From contig JAPLHH010000140.1 in assembly GCA_026389735.1 (NCBI GenBank), forward strand, positions 1-6,983: 6,983 nucleotides of DNA, in the 5' to 3' direction. A model generated the notes under the pieces. The model was not told the origin of the DNA and ran no database searches. It saw only the letters and a list, made by a program, of their open reading frames with translations. Made by a program: the position numbers and the translations under genes. Shown here in pieces: positions 6,616 through 6,983 of this stretch; position 1 is the first letter of the stretch; every line of letters starts with the position of its first letter. This stretch comes from Chloroflexota bacterium. GTDB taxonomy: Bacteria > Chloroflexota > Dehalococcoidia > GIF9 > UBA5620.

Positions 6616-6644
6616 TTGACAGTTGAGGCAAGTTGGTGCATAAT
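6616..6644 (+). promoter_or_regulatory. Strong sigma-70-like promoter for rpsP
   Basis: TTGACA (6616-6621) and CATAAT (6639-6644) with a 17-nt spacer match the consensus at 6/6 and 5/6. Transcription should start near 6651, giving a leader of about 39 nt before the rpsP ATG. Its -35 box lies 19 bp from the -35 box of the divergent nfi promoter, so two polymerases could hinder each other. Confidence 0.75.
6621..6640 (+). repeat. Tandem 10-bp repeat inside the rpsP promoter spacer
   Basis: AGTTGAGGCA is followed directly by AGTTGGTGCA, 8 of 10 identical, with a period of about one helical turn. It starts at the last base of the -35 box and overlaps the first two bases of the -10 box. A protein binding here would contact one DNA face and block the promoter, but the repeat is short and may be chance. 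Confidence 0.35.
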
Positions 6645-6661
6645 AGCCTACAAAAATGCTC

Positions 6662-6689
6662 AAGGAGGCTTAATTTAAGCTGATAACCC
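6662..6689 (+). promoter_or_regulatory. rpsP ribosome binding site with unusual spacing and small hairpin
   Basis: AAGGAGG at 6662-6668 is a near-perfect Shine-Dalgarno, but 21 nt separate it from the ATG at 6690, against the usual 5-9. An in-frame TAA at 6684 rules out an earlier start, and S16 homology begins exactly at the ATG. Between them GCTT-AATTT-AAGC (6668-6680) can form a 4-bp stem with a 5-nt loop; folding it would leave about nine nucleotides between AAGGAG and the ATG. The stem is weak, so this is a suggestion. Confidence 0.5.
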
Positions 6690-6983
6690 ATGGTAAAGAT
6701 AAGATTACGACGAGTAGGCACCAGAAATAAACCTATGTACCGAGTGGTAGTGGCTGATGAAAGGTCACCGCGCGATGGTGCTTTTATAGAGATCATTGGG
6801 CATTATAATCCAATGACTGAGCCAGAGACTTTTGTTGTTGATGAAGAAAAAGCGCTGAAGTGGCTTAGGTATGGTGCCAAACCAACAGATACCGCATTAA
6901 GGTTGCTTTCTAAAGCAGGGATAATGGATAAGTTCAAGCCAACCGCTGTAAAGAAGTCACGAGCAGCAAAATCGACAAGATCG
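6690..6983 (+). CDS. rpsP: 30S ribosomal protein S16, 3' end cut by window edge
   Basis: Ninety-eight codons are open to the right edge without a stop. The start [20 protein letters not shown] is classic S16, followed by [21 protein letters not shown] (21-41, read in two parts) and the [21 protein letters not shown] block (63-83). S16 binds 16S rRNA in the body of the small subunit and is needed for its assembly. Family members are usually 80-90 residues; here the core ends near residue 87 and a basic Lys/Arg/Ser/Ala-rich tail continues past the window, so the protein has a C-terminal extension of unknown length. In many bacteria rpsP is followed by a KH-domain protein, rimM and trmD; those would lie to the right. 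It is divergent from nfi and has its own promoter. Confidence 0.96.
   Translation, partial: MVKIRLRRVGTRNKPMYRVVVADERSPRDGAFIEIIGHYNPMTEPETFVVDEEKALKWLRYGAKPTDTALRLLSKAGIMDKFKPTAVKKSRAAKSTRS

Noticed and set aside
6656..6673. Five-codon ORF (MLKEA, stop) in the rpsP leader
   Set aside because: It starts about five bases from the predicted transcription start and simply contains the Shine-Dalgarno; too short to support as a leader peptide without other evidence.
6569..6796. Minus-strand ORF of 75 codons across the rpsP start
   Set aside because: It is antisense to the conserved rpsP start and its leader and resembles no protein I know; it is a shadow.

Overview
This is a compact bacterial chromosomal window in which almost every base is accounted for. 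Six of the seven genes lie on the minus strand; only the last (rpsP) is on plus. The organism is not identified directly. Close gene packing, a HEXXH peptidase of the 'peptidase MA-like' type and a family 5 solute-binding protein with a Pro-Thr linker after its signal segment look to me like an uncultured Chloroflexota (Dehalococcoidia-type) bacterium. That is inference and weak; no rRNA or strongly lineage-specific marker is present.

Layout from right to left. rpsP (ribosomal protein S16) starts at 6690 on plus and runs off the right edge. Facing away from it is a minus-strand run of five genes: nfi (endonuclease V, 6560 to 5856), prfB (release factor 2, 5813 to 4709), a secreted or anchored HEXXH peptidase (4712 to 3495), radC (3494 to 2805) and an oligopeptide-type solute-binding protein (2791 to 1193). 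Spacings are 42 nt, a 4-nt ATGA overlap, 0 nt and 13 nt, so this is very probably one operon. A 211-nt gap follows, carrying a promoter-like site flanked by a near-perfect 16-nt direct repeat. After it comes a SbcD/YhaO-like metallophosphoesterase (981 to beyond position 1), cut by the left edge.

Two genes need more than simple ORF calling. prfB carries the classical +1 programmed frameshift (CTT TGA C at 5750-5744): the real protein starts at 5813, has 22 zero-frame codons, shifts, and totals about 367 residues. A call starting at the internal ATG at 5653 would lose 53 residues. Both edge genes (metallophosphoesterase and rpsP) are open to the window boundary and are easily missed.

The nfi-rpsP gap holds two strong, back-to-back sigma-70-like promoters whose -35 boxes are only 19 bp apart. 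The nfi promoter sits so close to the GTG start that its transcript would be leaderless or nearly so. The rpsP Shine-Dalgarno is 21 nt from its ATG, with a small inverted repeat between them. The window is mainly housekeeping and repair (deaminated-base repair, translation termination, RadC, SbcD-like nuclease). I see no phage, IS, CRISPR, tRNA or rRNA, and no wholly new system; the interest is in the regulatory details and in the unexplained peptidase and binding-protein passengers of the prfB operon.
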